Source: Bacillota bacterium
GTDB taxonomy: Bacteria; Bacillota; UBA4882; UBA8346
Assembly (NCBI GenBank): GCA_023402395.1
Contig: JAEYGI010000004.1
Location: 124,001 to 188,000, forward strand
Direction: 5' to 3'
DNA: 64,000 nt
Below, one piece after another: positions 25,719 through 33,520 of this stretch (its first letter is position 1; each line of letters opens with the position of its first letter). The position numbers and the translations under genes are program-made. The notes below the pieces were generated by a model. It was not told the origin of the DNA and did not search any database. It was given only the letters and a program-made list of their open reading frames with translations.

Positions 25719-26648
25719 TTATTTCGCTTCGAATCGGAAACCGGTGAACACGCAAGACTCGCTGACGGTTAATTCAATTGGATCAAAACTATGGCCGCCG
25801 CCTGAGGCCGTTAAAGTATACTTCCCGTTCGGCAACACGGCGAAAAAGGCTCCGGTGTCATCAGTAGCTGAGACTGTATCCTTAAATACGCCGCCGGACA
25901 TATAATAAATCTTTCCCGCAGCCGGGGCGACCTTGACAGTGACTCCTGCCAGCCGATTATTGGCCTTATCAAAAACACCACTCATGAAATTGCCTCTTGA
26001 AGAGTTTAAGATTCCGTCCAGAACATCCGAATTCCAATCGGCCCATGTGCTCAGCGTACGGCTAGCCATGTTAACTCCTGCGTTCAATGTCATCTGAGCG
26101 TAAATGGGGGCAAAACCGTCTTTCGCAAATCGCACAACGTATTTTCCCGCCGGAATCGAATTAATGGTAACGTCGCCGGAAGCGTCGGTGGTCCCTTCAT
26201 AGGTAGTGGTAGCTCCGATTACCTTCACCGAGGCGCCGCTTATAGGCGTCGTTCCGTCATTCAAATAGTCAATCTCTAAGCTACTGGCTTGGGCGGCGGT
26301 AACCGTCCAAGTCTTGGACGCCACCTCGGTCGAACCATTTTTCACTACCGCTTTGACGGTATATTGGCCAGCAGCCGCCGGCGCCGTCCACGCAAAAGCT
26401 GCGGTAGCGCCGGTATCAGGCGTCCCGCTCGTCGCGGTCCAGGCATAGGTATGGCCGGTATCCGCTTTGGTAGAAGTTAAACTAAAATTAACCGCTTGAC
26501 TGGCGAGCACTGAAAATTGCGAAGTGGACGGAGTAAAATTATAGGCTGGCTCCGCGGGTGGATTCGTACCGCCTCCACCGCCTCCGCAACCGGAAACGAC
26601 GATGAGGGTGATCAGAAGCAAGAAAGGTACCACGAGCAGTTTTTTCAT
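25719..26648 (-). CDS. Lipoprotein with Ig-like and carboxypeptidase-regulatory-like domains
   Basis: 309 residues beginning with a lipoprotein signal (MKKLLVVPFLLLITLIVVSG then Cys), followed by a Gly stretch. Residues ~40-120 look like a PKD/Ig-type domain (FTPSTSQFSVLASQAVNFSL, YTVKAVVKNGSTEVASKTW). Two CarboxypepD_reg-like beta units follow (TPISGASVKVIG ... GKYVVRFAKDGFAPIYAQM, and NRLAGVTVKVAPAAG ... NGKYTLTASGGGHSF). Surface-anchored adhesion or substrate binding is likely; nothing shows a specific role. Confidence 0.75.
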   Translation of the reverse strand: MKKLLVVPFLLLITLIVVSGCGGGGGGTNPPAEPAYNFTPSTSQFSVLASQAVNFSLTSTKADTGHTYAWTATSGTPDTGATAAFAWTAPAAAGQYTVKAVVKNGSTEVASKTWTVTAAQASSLEIDYLNDGTTPISGASVKVIGATTTYEGTTDASGDVTINSIPAGKYVVRFAKDGFAPIYAQMTLNAGVNMASRTLSTWADWNSDVLDGILNSSRGNFMSGVFDKANNRLAGVTVKVAPAAGKIYYMSGGVFKDTVSATDDTGAFFAVLPNGKYTLTASGGGHSFDPIELTVSESCVFTGFRFEAK

Positions 26649-26861
26649 CGGTACTGTCTCCTTTTCAGTTATTTTTTATTATATCTATCGCAATATATTT
26701 ACAAATACAAAATATAAATGCGACACATCTTCTTTGTAATAAATCCGGAATCTAATGTATGGGAACCTAATTTTTATCTCATTTTGAGATAATATGCTTT
26801 TTGTTTTCGTGTTAAACAGTCTAGAATATAAGATAATACATAGTTTAATTAGTATAAAGGT

Positions 26862-26950
26862 TGAACATTTTCACCGGGAAACGAAAAAAGGTGAAAATGT
26901 TCATCCTTTTAAATGCAAGAAATCCCAATGTTCCTTGAACACCGGGATTT
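26862..26950. ncRNA. Two tandem hairpins in a 940-bp gene-free region
   Basis: A perfect 14-bp inverted repeat (TGAACATTTTCACC at 26862, GGTGAAAATGTTCA at 26890) is followed at 26920-26950 by AAATCCC/GGGATTT with an inner GTTC/GAAC stem. No ORF of note covers it. The pair could be a small RNA with its terminator or two regulatory hairpins. Upstream at 26774-26792 is another short palindrome (TTATCTCA/TGAGATAA), possibly an operator. Confidence 0.4.
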
Positions 26951-27170
26951 TCAATTCCAGCCTCATTTCACACTATATTCCAAATGCCAATAAAAAATTT
27001 CGTAATTTAATTTCAACTTATAAACATAACATCCTTTTCGACCAAATAATTCTCTAATCTTCTGCCATCTCCCGCCAAAACAGAAGGCAGCGTTAAACAA
27101 TAAAACCTATATTATCCCCGTAATCCCTGGATTTCTTGATGGACTCGCGGCATTCATTGTGGACCTATGG

Positions 27171-27438
27171 CAGCCATTCCCCAATCTTGGGGAGTTACTC
27201 CCCTTGGTTCGGGAATCCTTCTCTCTGTTTGGGGAATCACTCCCTTAGTTGATTGAGTTGTTCCTTATCCCGGGGCAGTCATTCCCCCAGCTCGATGAAA
27301 CGTTCCATCAGCCGGGGGAACCGTTCCCCCTCCAGTGGAAAATGTTCCTATTCCAGTGGGAGCGATTCCCCTTCGATTTTCAGTAAGTAAACATCAAAAG
27401 GGAGCCGTTCCCCATCAAAAAATCGTTCCCCCGCCTGG
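27171..27438. repeat. 21-bp periodic array 2 (about 12 units)
   Basis: Eleven units of exactly 21 bases from 27171 and one shortened unit at the end. The consensus is near GARYCRTTCCCC followed by CAGYNGGG; several units are quasi-palindromic (GTTCCCCCTCCAGTGG). All three plus-strand frames meet stops at intervals of several units, so the array does not encode a full protein now. The conserved TTCC and CAG-GG parts are similar to array 3 at 41.7 kb. Confidence 0.8.
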
Positions 27439-27597
27439 ATTCAACGTCCTTGCGGAAAAGCGACGACCCGCCACGCCGGACTCAGCGAATTTTATCCCAT
27501 GATTATTGAATATAGTCCGTTCAAACTTGTGTTTTTAGCGTAAGACCAATCTCATCGCCTACTCATAAGATGTAAAAAAATACGTGAGGTGATCACA

Positions 27598-28032
27598 ATG
27601 TCCACCAATCGTCCAGGCGGACCAGGAGGTCCGGGAGGTCCCGGGAGACCGGGTGGCCCGGGGGGGCCAGGAGGTCCAGGACGACCCGGCGGGGGACCCG
27701 GTGGGCCGGGGAGACCGGGAGAACCGGGACGACCTGGCAGACCGGGTCCGAGACCAGGACCAAGACCAGGACCGAGACCGGGGCCGGGCAGAAGGCCGGG
27801 ACCGTTTCGTCCTCCGTATTGGCCGGGTCCGGGACCGTATGCGCCGCCGTATCCGCGGGCAAGCTATTGTCCCTATGGCGGGACCGCCTATATCAACCCC
27901 GATGATACCGATGTTTACACCTTGGCCGATCAGCTAGGCGTTCCAGCTTATACCATTCTCAGTTACAATCCCGGTCTTGGCTATGATTCCTTGATCCTGG
28001 GCGGCCGAGTCATCTGTCTGCCATATTTTTGA
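27598..28032 (+). CDS. Collagen-like protein with C-terminal LysM domain
   Basis: 144 residues. Residues 5-70 are Gly-Pro-Gly/Gly-x-Arg triplets (RPGGPGGPGG ... RPGPRPGPRP), then a Pro/Tyr-rich linker, then a LysM-like peptidoglycan-binding domain (DVYTLADQLGVPAYTILSYN ... GGRVICLP). GAGGTGAT precedes the ATG at 27598. Collagen-like LysM proteins in spore formers are often in the spore coat or exosporium, which fits but is inference. The start is preceded by array 2 and the gene stands alone. Confidence 0.8.
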   Translation: MSTNRPGGPGGPGGPGRPGGPGGPGGPGRPGGGPGGPGRPGEPGRPGRPGPRPGPRPGPRPGPGRRPGPFRPPYWPGPGPYAPPYPRASYCPYGGTAYINPDDTDVYTLADQLGVPAYTILSYNPGLGYDSLILGGRVICLPYF

Positions 28033-28094
28033 TATCCCACGCGAACCGCCAAACCAGCCGACGTGTTGCAACAGCGCGTTGGCCCCGAAATAAA

Positions 28095-28131
28095 AAAGAG
28101 TCGAATCATACTCATTATGGATCGGCTCTTT
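28095..28131. terminator. Bidirectional terminator between LysM and SDR genes
   Basis: 10-bp stem AAAGAGTCGA / TCGGCTCTTT (one wobble). On the minus strand it ends in a run of T, so it mainly serves the SDR gene; it also lies about 60 bases after the collagen-like gene. A second hairpin (AAGGCCG/CGGCCTT) is at 28176-28206. Confidence 0.7.
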
Positions 28132-28223
28132 CAGTTTGGATATGGATAGCAAGATCATCCCGGCGCGCCCGGGAAAAGGCCGCCCCATTTCTCACGGAAC
28201 GGCCTTCCTTTCCTAACAGTTCC

Positions 28224-28997
28224 TCAACTCTCCCGATATACCACCGTACCGTTGGCCTGATGAGTGGCGGTGACCGTCACTTCGCCAATCTGGACGTGCG
28301 GCGGTGCGCTGGCGCAATAAAGGGCAATATCGGCGATATCCTCGCCGGTGAGAGGCTTGATCCCCTTGTAGACATTGTCAGCTCTCCCCTTATCCCCTTT
28401 GAACCGGACCACGCTAAAGTTGGTCTCAACCAATCCCGGCTGAATGTTGGTGACCCGAATCGGCTTGTCGACGATATCCTGCCGCAATCCGTCGCTGATG
28501 AATTTCACCGCGGCCTTGGTGGCGCAATAAACGGCGCCGTTGGGATAAGCGGCAGTTCCGGCGATGGACCCGATATTGATCACATGGCCGCGAATCTCCT
28601 GTTCGATCATAAGCGGTACCACCTGGCGGGTCACATAGAGCAATCCCTTGATATTGGTATCGATCATCGTATCCCAGTCATCGATATCATTTTTGTAGAT
28701 TTTGTCCAGACCCATGGCCAACCCGGCGTTGTTGATCAAAACATCAATCCGCCGCCAACCGGCCGGGAGCCCGGCGATTACCGACTTCACCGCGTCGCGG
28801 TCCCGCACGTCGAGCTGGTAAAGAAGCGTTTCGGTATGATGCTCCCGCTCCAAGCCGGAGGCGATCTCCTGTAGCTTTTCCAGGTTCCGGGCGCAGAGGA
28901 TCAGCCGGGCACCGGACTTTGCGAAAGCCGCTGCGCAAGCCTCGCCGATCCCGCTGCTGGCCCCGGTGATCAAAACAGTTTTGTTTGAAACGGACAT
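28224..28997 (-). CDS. Short-chain dehydrogenase/reductase, YdfG-like
   Basis: About 257 residues. Nucleotide-binding VLITGASSGIGEACA, NNAG (LINNAGLAMG), and catalytic Ser (INIGSIAGTAAYPNG) with YCATK (Tyr and Lys) are all present. The CARNLEKL after the second strand (Arg) suggests NADP(H). The best-known relatives are NADP-dependent 3-hydroxy acid/serine dehydrogenases (YdfG). AAGGG precedes the fourth codon, so I start at 28997. Substrate unproven; no pathway neighbours. Confidence 0.85.
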   Translation of the reverse strand: MSVSNKTVLITGASSGIGEACAAAFAKSGARLILCARNLEKLQEIASGLEREHHTETLLYQLDVRDRDAVKSVIAGLPAGWRRIDVLINNAGLAMGLDKIYKNDIDDWDTMIDTNIKGLLYVTRQVVPLMIEQEIRGHVINIGSIAGTAAYPNGAVYCATKAAVKFISDGLRQDIVDKPIRVTNIQPGLVETNFSVVRFKGDKGRADNVYKGIKPLTGEDIADIALYCASAPPHVQIGEVTVTATHQANGTVVYRES

Positions 28998-29034
28998 TTG
29001 GACCATCCCTTTCTTTATGTTGTCTGAATCATTG

Positions 29035-29090
29035 TCTGGGAGCTTGTACGCATAATTTATTTTTTAGGATATAAAGCACGAGCCGATGCG
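29035..29090. repeat. Dispersed palindromic repeat, copy 2
   Basis: Shares TTTTTTAGGATATAAAGCAC with copy 1 at 20714-20782 (one base different over this core) and the flanking GCTTGT and GATG. The long stem of copy 1 is broken here. It may be a small dispersed repeat family. Confidence 0.5.
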
Positions 29091-29273
29091 CACAATCCGT
29101 ACCATCCATGGCCTTGGGCCGGGATTGGTCATAATACTTCCGGGTAACCATTTTCTCCCATGCGACCTGATCAGTCTGTATCGTTTCATATATTTTCCGC
29201 GCATAGCAAAAACCCTGTTTACATTCAGGTTAAAAATAAGGCCACTGTAAGGCGCTTAGGGCGAGCCAACCAC

Positions 29274-30758
29274 TCAGTCGGTGGAGGCCTCCTCCGGTTC
29301 AGCCCCGTCCTCCGTTGTCAGCCCCAGCGCCTGAAAATCCATGATCCGGGCCCGGTTCTCCTTCAGGCAGGCATAAGTGATATAAAGCCGAAAAAAACGG
29401 AACCGCGCCGCCAGAACCGGGTGTTCGGTCCGGTTTAGGATATTGCCGCAAACCGTTGCCAAGCGAACCCATTCCTGCCCGTCATGGCTGCCCTGGATCT
29501 CGAAATCTCTGGTGTTCAAGTCGAAGCGGCCGAAGTGATTGACGATGAACTTGACCACTGTCCGCGGCCGGCCCAGATCGATCCGGAGCCAATGGATGGT
29601 GCTTTCCGGATCGGAGCGCCAGGAATCCTCCCCAGGGGTCACGGCGTATGAGGCCGGCCGTTCCTCGGACTCAGCGGCCACGTCAGCCGCCAATGCCAGA
29701 TTAACGAGACTGCCGCCGCGTTCCGCTGATATGGCTGACGCGTCCCGGCGCAGCGCCGCCGCCAAATCCCGTGCCAGCTCGGTCAATTCCTGATCGTGTG
29801 CCGACAATTCCCGGAGCACCCACTCAATCTCGTCCGCGCCGAGTTGCTGTTTGCGGAGCGCCTCCGCGTGCAATTTGGAGATTAACCGCTTGCGGCCGGA
29901 ACGCATTGATTCTTCAAGCCGGATTAACCGCTGGACAAAGGGTGACGGGTCCGGGAGGTCCTTCAATAACCGCTCGAACCCATCGAACAGCATTCGCAAC
30001 GAACCGTAATAATCGGTGCGAATAGCTTCAATGGTCCTATCATTAACCCCTTCGAGCCGGTCATTGAAGCCCCGGACCAGTTCCGCCAGTTGGTTCCGGT
30101 CTGGGTCAAACTCCGCCAAAAAATCCTCCAACATCTCCCGTTCACCGTCAAACGGCGCGACGCCGGAGTCCTCGACGGCAAAAAGCCGGTTATGATACAT
30201 CGGCTGCCTGGATTGAAACGCGGCGTTCGACTGTTCCCATGCTTCGCCGAGTACCGTGTAAGGCAGCGGCAGCTCCGCCAAGGCGTCCGCCATGGTCAGC
30301 GCCCGGACCAGGGAGCGGACATGGATGAACTCCCGGACATAAACGAGGGACTTTTCATCGTCATACCCACTGATCAGCAACCCGTGACTGCCCTGATATT
30401 TGGGGTCCTGGTAATGACTGTCGTAAAACAAGGTGTTATACTTGACTATCACTATCACGGGCCTGTCCCGATCAAGGTGGGAGCGGACCGCGGCGATCAA
30501 CTCCCCCGCACTGGCGATGGGATAATCCTTGAGCACCAGCCCCAGCTTGCCCAGGATCCGGTTTTGAACTTCAAATGGTTGTCCAACCCGGACCGGGGTC
30601 CAGTTATGATAAAAGCTATAATAGAAGCAATAATAATGATAGTAATCGTAATGATAGGATCCGGCCGCGCCCGCCAGCGCCAGATCCAGGCAATCCAATT
30701 GACTGACGTTGTAACCGTTTAGGTAATTGTCAATCGCTAACGTTTTTTTCAATGCCAT
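29274..30758 (-). CDS. BtrH-like N-terminal domain fused to a discoidin (F5/8C) domain
   Basis: 494 residues. The N-terminal ~150 residues resemble BtrH/C39-like papain-fold proteins: Cys in SQLDCLDLALAG, and His in GSHGLLISGYDDE. A Tyr/His-rich loop follows the Cys region (GSYHYDYYHYYCFYYSFYHN). Residues ~200-350 are helical with Arg/Glu-rich coils. The C-terminal ~120 residues look like an F5/8 type C carbohydrate-binding domain (WLRIDLGRPRTVVKFIVNHF, DFEIQGSHDGQEWVRLATV). BtrH transfers an acyl group in butirosin synthesis; whether this one transfers or hydrolyses is unknown. No biosynthetic genes adjoin. Confidence 0.6.
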   Translation of the reverse strand: MALKKTLAIDNYLNGYNVSQLDCLDLALAGAAGSYHYDYYHYYCFYYSFYHNWTPVRVGQPFEVQNRILGKLGLVLKDYPIASAGELIAAVRSHLDRDRPVIVIVKYNTLFYDSHYQDPKYQGSHGLLISGYDDEKSLVYVREFIHVRSLVRALTMADALAELPLPYTVLGEAWEQSNAAFQSRQPMYHNRLFAVEDSGVAPFDGEREMLEDFLAEFDPDRNQLAELVRGFNDRLEGVNDRTIEAIRTDYYGSLRMLFDGFERLLKDLPDPSPFVQRLIRLEESMRSGRKRLISKLHAEALRKQQLGADEIEWVLRELSAHDQELTELARDLAAALRRDASAISAERGGSLVNLALAADVAAESEERPASYAVTPGEDSWRSDPESTIHWLRIDLGRPRTVVKFIVNHFGRFDLNTRDFEIQGSHDGQEWVRLATVCGNILNRTEHPVLAARFRFFRLYITYACLKENRARIMDFQALGLTTEDGAEPEEASTD

Positions 30759-30881
30759 TCCTCGCTTCTGGATTGAGATTGTAATTGTAAACGCAATGTA
30801 AACAACATTATATCAATAAACTCCTAAAAAATCCCGTTTTATTTCTTCGATAACTTTTTCCCGGCCACCATCAAAGTCAAA

Positions 30882-30899
30882 GCCGGCTTTTCAGCCGGC
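30882..30899 (-). terminator. Terminator after the PH-domain gene
   Basis: 7-bp stem GCCGGCT with AGCCGGC and a GAAA tetraloop on the minus strand, followed by TTTGACTTTG. It lies just after the stop at 30908. Confidence 0.65.
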
Positions 30900-30907
30900 C
30901 TTTTGCT

Positions 30908-31897
30908 TTATTTTCGCTCCTTGATTAAGTCTTCCAGCAAACGGGTGATTTTGGCGGGATGCTTAACGCCGCTCAGCACCAGCAACGGATTCTTACTGTT
31001 CGAGCCGTAAATCGCCACATCGCCGGTTCCCAGCAACTGGCCGAGCAGCGATTGTGAGCGCTTTACCGCCGTGATCGCGTCCAGCTCAACCTCAACCACC
31101 TTCTGCCCGTAGACTCCCAGCGAATACACGGAGCGATTGGTGATCTCGTACCGGTTCTTCGTCAAAATCCCGGTTTGTTTGCCGGTCCAGATCACCTCCG
31201 CCGGGCTGGGCAGTTCCAGCTCGGGCTCGGGAAGGGGTTCTGCATCCAGCGGTTCGGCTGGCAATTCCGCAACGGGCTCTTCCGGTTGCGCCTCCTCTTC
31301 CGGCGACTCCGCTTGCAGTGGAGCTTCATTCAGTTCGGATTCGGTTTCGTTAACCGGCTCGGTTAGGTTCGCTGTCGGTTCCGCCTCGGCCTCCAGCTCA
31401 ATCTCATGAAGCTCCTCGCCCGTCTCCGCTGGCGCAACCTGCCTCCGCTCGTCCACAGTCGGCGCCCCGGCCGCGACTTTCGCCGTTTCGGCCTCATCCA
31501 GCGGCGGCTGTGACTGTTCCGTTTCCTGCTGTGCCTGGCGTTCCATATCTTCCTGGGTCACTCTAAATTCCACCACCTTTTGAACCGGTTCTTTCCGGGA
31601 AAAACTAGTTTTGGGTTGATCATACTTAAAATGGTATCCATCCGGCTCAACCTCGACTTGTTGCGGCTTGACCAAGCCTTTGCCCAAATGCCCGTCGATC
31701 TGGAAGACCGCCGGGTCCGGCTCAAAACTAACATTTGTCGCAGTCCTGCTCCCCGTCTCCTGTTCGGCGGCTACCTCCTCAACCATCTCCGAATCAACCG
31801 CTCTCGTGCTCGTCCCGGCGCTTACGGTTACGCCGCAGATCGGGCAAGCCGGAAAGCCATCTCCAAAAGAAACACCGCACACGTGACATTTTGGCAT
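30908..31897 (-). CDS. Zinc-ribbon protein with acidic linker and PH-like domain
   Basis: 329 residues. An N-terminal zinc ribbon has two Cys pairs (CHVCG and CPICG). Residues ~60-235 are Glu/Pro/Ala-rich and disordered-looking. The last ~95 residues look like a bacterial PH domain (VIWTGKQTGILTKNRYEITN, VEVELDAITAVKRSQSLLGQ). There is no membrane helix. Such proteins may be membrane-surface or scaffold proteins; role unknown. Divergent from the phosphoesterase gene, with the promoter region between. Confidence 0.6.
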   Translation of the reverse strand: MPKCHVCGVSFGDGFPACPICGVTVSAGTSTRAVDSEMVEEVAAEQETGSRTATNVSFEPDPAVFQIDGHLGKGLVKPQQVEVEPDGYHFKYDQPKTSFSRKEPVQKVVEFRVTQEDMERQAQQETEQSQPPLDEAETAKVAAGAPTVDERRQVAPAETGEELHEIELEAEAEPTANLTEPVNETESELNEAPLQAESPEEEAQPEEPVAELPAEPLDAEPLPEPELELPSPAEVIWTGKQTGILTKNRYEITNRSVYSLGVYGQKVVEVELDAITAVKRSQSLLGQLLGTGDVAIYGSNSKNPLLVLSGVKHPAKITRLLEDLIKERK

Positions 31898-32001
31898 CTC
31901 GAAATCACCTCTTCCGGGAGGATTTGTACATTTATATTGGCGGGAGTTGTAATTTATTCCATCTAAGGTTGACAGACACTAAAAATCTCCGGCCGCCATT
32001 A

Positions 32002-32010
32002 TGCTATAAT
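32002..32010 (+). promoter_or_regulatory. Extended -10 promoter of the phosphoesterase gene
   Basis: TGCTATAAT, a consensus -10 with the TGn extension, 34 bases before the ATG at 32045. No good -35 lies at 17 bases, as is usual for extended -10 promoters. Confidence 0.6.
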
Positions 32011-32044
32011 GAGTGACAAACGATGTTACAAACCGGAGCGGCTG

Positions 32045-33436
32045 ATGAAATTTAACCTGAAACAAACCTGGGTCAAAAACACTGCGATCATTCTGATCGC
32101 GGTCTTGATGGGGCTGTTCTTCATTCAGTTGTTCGCCGAGGTTTCTTTCGATTATTATTCTTTCTCATTCAACCTCCGGACCCGCCTGGCCCCGGAAGGC
32201 CGGACCATCGTCGCTATTCCTCCGGTCGGACAATTGAGCATCAAATCCCATCAAACCCCCTGGCAATTGATCATTACTTTGCGCGAGATCGATACGGCCA
32301 AACTTGAGCAGCAATTAAGTTCAATTCCGCCGAAGGAGCAGTGGCTGCCCACCTTTCAGCGGGAAGCCGGCCGGGCCGTGCTCACGCTCTTTCTGCTTTC
32401 CGTCCTTTATGGGTTGATCGGCAGCACCGCCGCATTGCTCGCACTGCGGGTCCATCCTTCAGAGAAACGGTTTCTTTATGGCCTGCTGGCTTCATTCGCC
32501 AGCGTGGCGCTGCTCATCGGCGGCACGGTGCTGAGCTTTCAAAAAGACGCCTTGGAACGCCCCAGTTTTCAGGGTGCCCTCTCCGCCGCGCCCTGGGCGA
32601 TGAATCTGATCAACATGGGGCTGAACAATATCGAGGTGATTGGGAACAATCTGAAGAAGGTGTCCCAGGATTTGCCCAGGCTATACCGGCAGGCCGATCA
32701 GATCCGAAACATGGCCGCATTGGAAAGCGATGTGACGATTCTGCACGTTTCCGATATTCACAACAACCCGGCCGCTTACGACTTTGTCGCCGAGTTGGTG
32801 AACAATTTCGGAGTCCGCTTCATCATCGATACCGGAGATCTGACCGATTACGGAACCGCGGTGGAAGCGGAGATTATCCCCCGCATCGCCAAGCTGGGGG
32901 TCCCTTACGTGTTCGTTCCCGGAAATCACGATTCGCCGTTGATCACCAGCCGCTTAAAACGGCTCCGGTCGGTTTGGGTGCTCAATTCCGGAGTTTACCG
33001 GATCTACGGTTTTTCCATCGCCGGCAGATCGGACCCGGCGGCTTACAGCTACAACTCGGACGTTGCTCTGGAACCGGCGATGCAGGCGACCGCCGCCAAA
33101 CTGACCGAGCAAGTTTTGAGCCGGGCCGAGCCGCCGGAGATCGTCGCGGTCCATCAACGGGATCTGGCCGAAGAACTCATCGGCAAGGTTCCGGTAATTC
33201 TCCACGGGCATAATCACCGCTACAGCCTGACCCGGGAGAAAGGGACAGTCATCAGCAATGCCGGGACCACCGGCGCCGCCGGATTGCGCGGTCTGACCAA
33301 GGAAGGCGTCCCGTACAGCGCCTCCGTCCTGTATTGGAAAAAAGACGACTCGGGCAAACTGCGGCTCCGGGCGGTGGACTCGATCAAGATCAATGGCCTG
33401 AAAGGCAAGTTGACCATCGATCGCACCACCTATTGA
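32045..33436 (+). CDS. Membrane-anchored metallophosphoesterase
   Basis: About 463 residues. Two membrane regions (NTAIILIAVLMGLFFIQLF; then two helices near 115-175) flank an extracytoplasmic segment, and the C-terminal half is a calcineurin-like phosphoesterase with LHVSDIHNN, DTGDLTDYG, PGNHDS, and GHNHRYS metal-binding motifs. GGAG lies before the ATG at 32045; an earlier ATG at 32009 overlaps the -10. The catalytic part would be cytoplasmic or external depending on topology, which I cannot settle. Substrate unknown. Confidence 0.8.
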   Translation: MKFNLKQTWVKNTAIILIAVLMGLFFIQLFAEVSFDYYSFSFNLRTRLAPEGRTIVAIPPVGQLSIKSHQTPWQLIITLREIDTAKLEQQLSSIPPKEQWLPTFQREAGRAVLTLFLLSVLYGLIGSTAALLALRVHPSEKRFLYGLLASFASVALLIGGTVLSFQKDALERPSFQGALSAAPWAMNLINMGLNNIEVIGNNLKKVSQDLPRLYRQADQIRNMAALESDVTILHVSDIHNNPAAYDFVAELVNNFGVRFIIDTGDLTDYGTAVEAEIIPRIAKLGVPYVFVPGNHDSPLITSRLKRLRSVWVLNSGVYRIYGFSIAGRSDPAAYSYNSDVALEPAMQATAAKLTEQVLSRAEPPEIVAVHQRDLAEELIGKVPVILHGHNHRYSLTREKGTVISNAGTTGAAGLRGLTKEGVPYSASVLYWKKDDSGKLRLRAVDSIKINGLKGKLTIDRTTY

Positions 33437-33455
33437 TCAATCGCCGGAAAAATGA

Positions 33456-33493
33456 AAAGGAACCGTCCGGAGTCGAAACCCGGACGGTTCCTT
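33456..33493 (+). terminator. Terminator after the phosphoesterase gene
   Basis: 15-bp stem AAAGGAACCGTCCGG / CCGGACGGTTCCTTT followed by TTC. It lies between convergent genes and can serve both. Confidence 0.88.
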
Positions 33494-33520
33494 TTTCGGT
33501 GGCGCGAAACCGCCGCAAAA

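Noticed and set aside
26794..27057. 87-codon ORF across the tandem hairpins
   Set aside because: No ribosome site and composition like the surrounding AT-rich DNA.
27171..27438. CRISPR array
   Set aside because: Units of 21 bases lie end to end without distinct spacers, and there are no cas genes.
28029..28874. Plus-strand ORF opposite the SDR gene
   Set aside because: The SDR on the other strand has all catalytic motifs; this is its shadow.
31969..31974. TTGACA as -35 of the phosphoesterase promoter
   Set aside because: The distance to TATAAT is 30 bases, far too long.
32009..32044. Upstream start of the phosphoesterase gene at 32009
   Set aside because: That ATG overlaps the TATAAT box, and a good ribosome site lies before 32045.
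32341..33213. Arg-rich +1 frame inside the phosphoesterase gene
   Set aside because: High-GC shadow frame without start signals.
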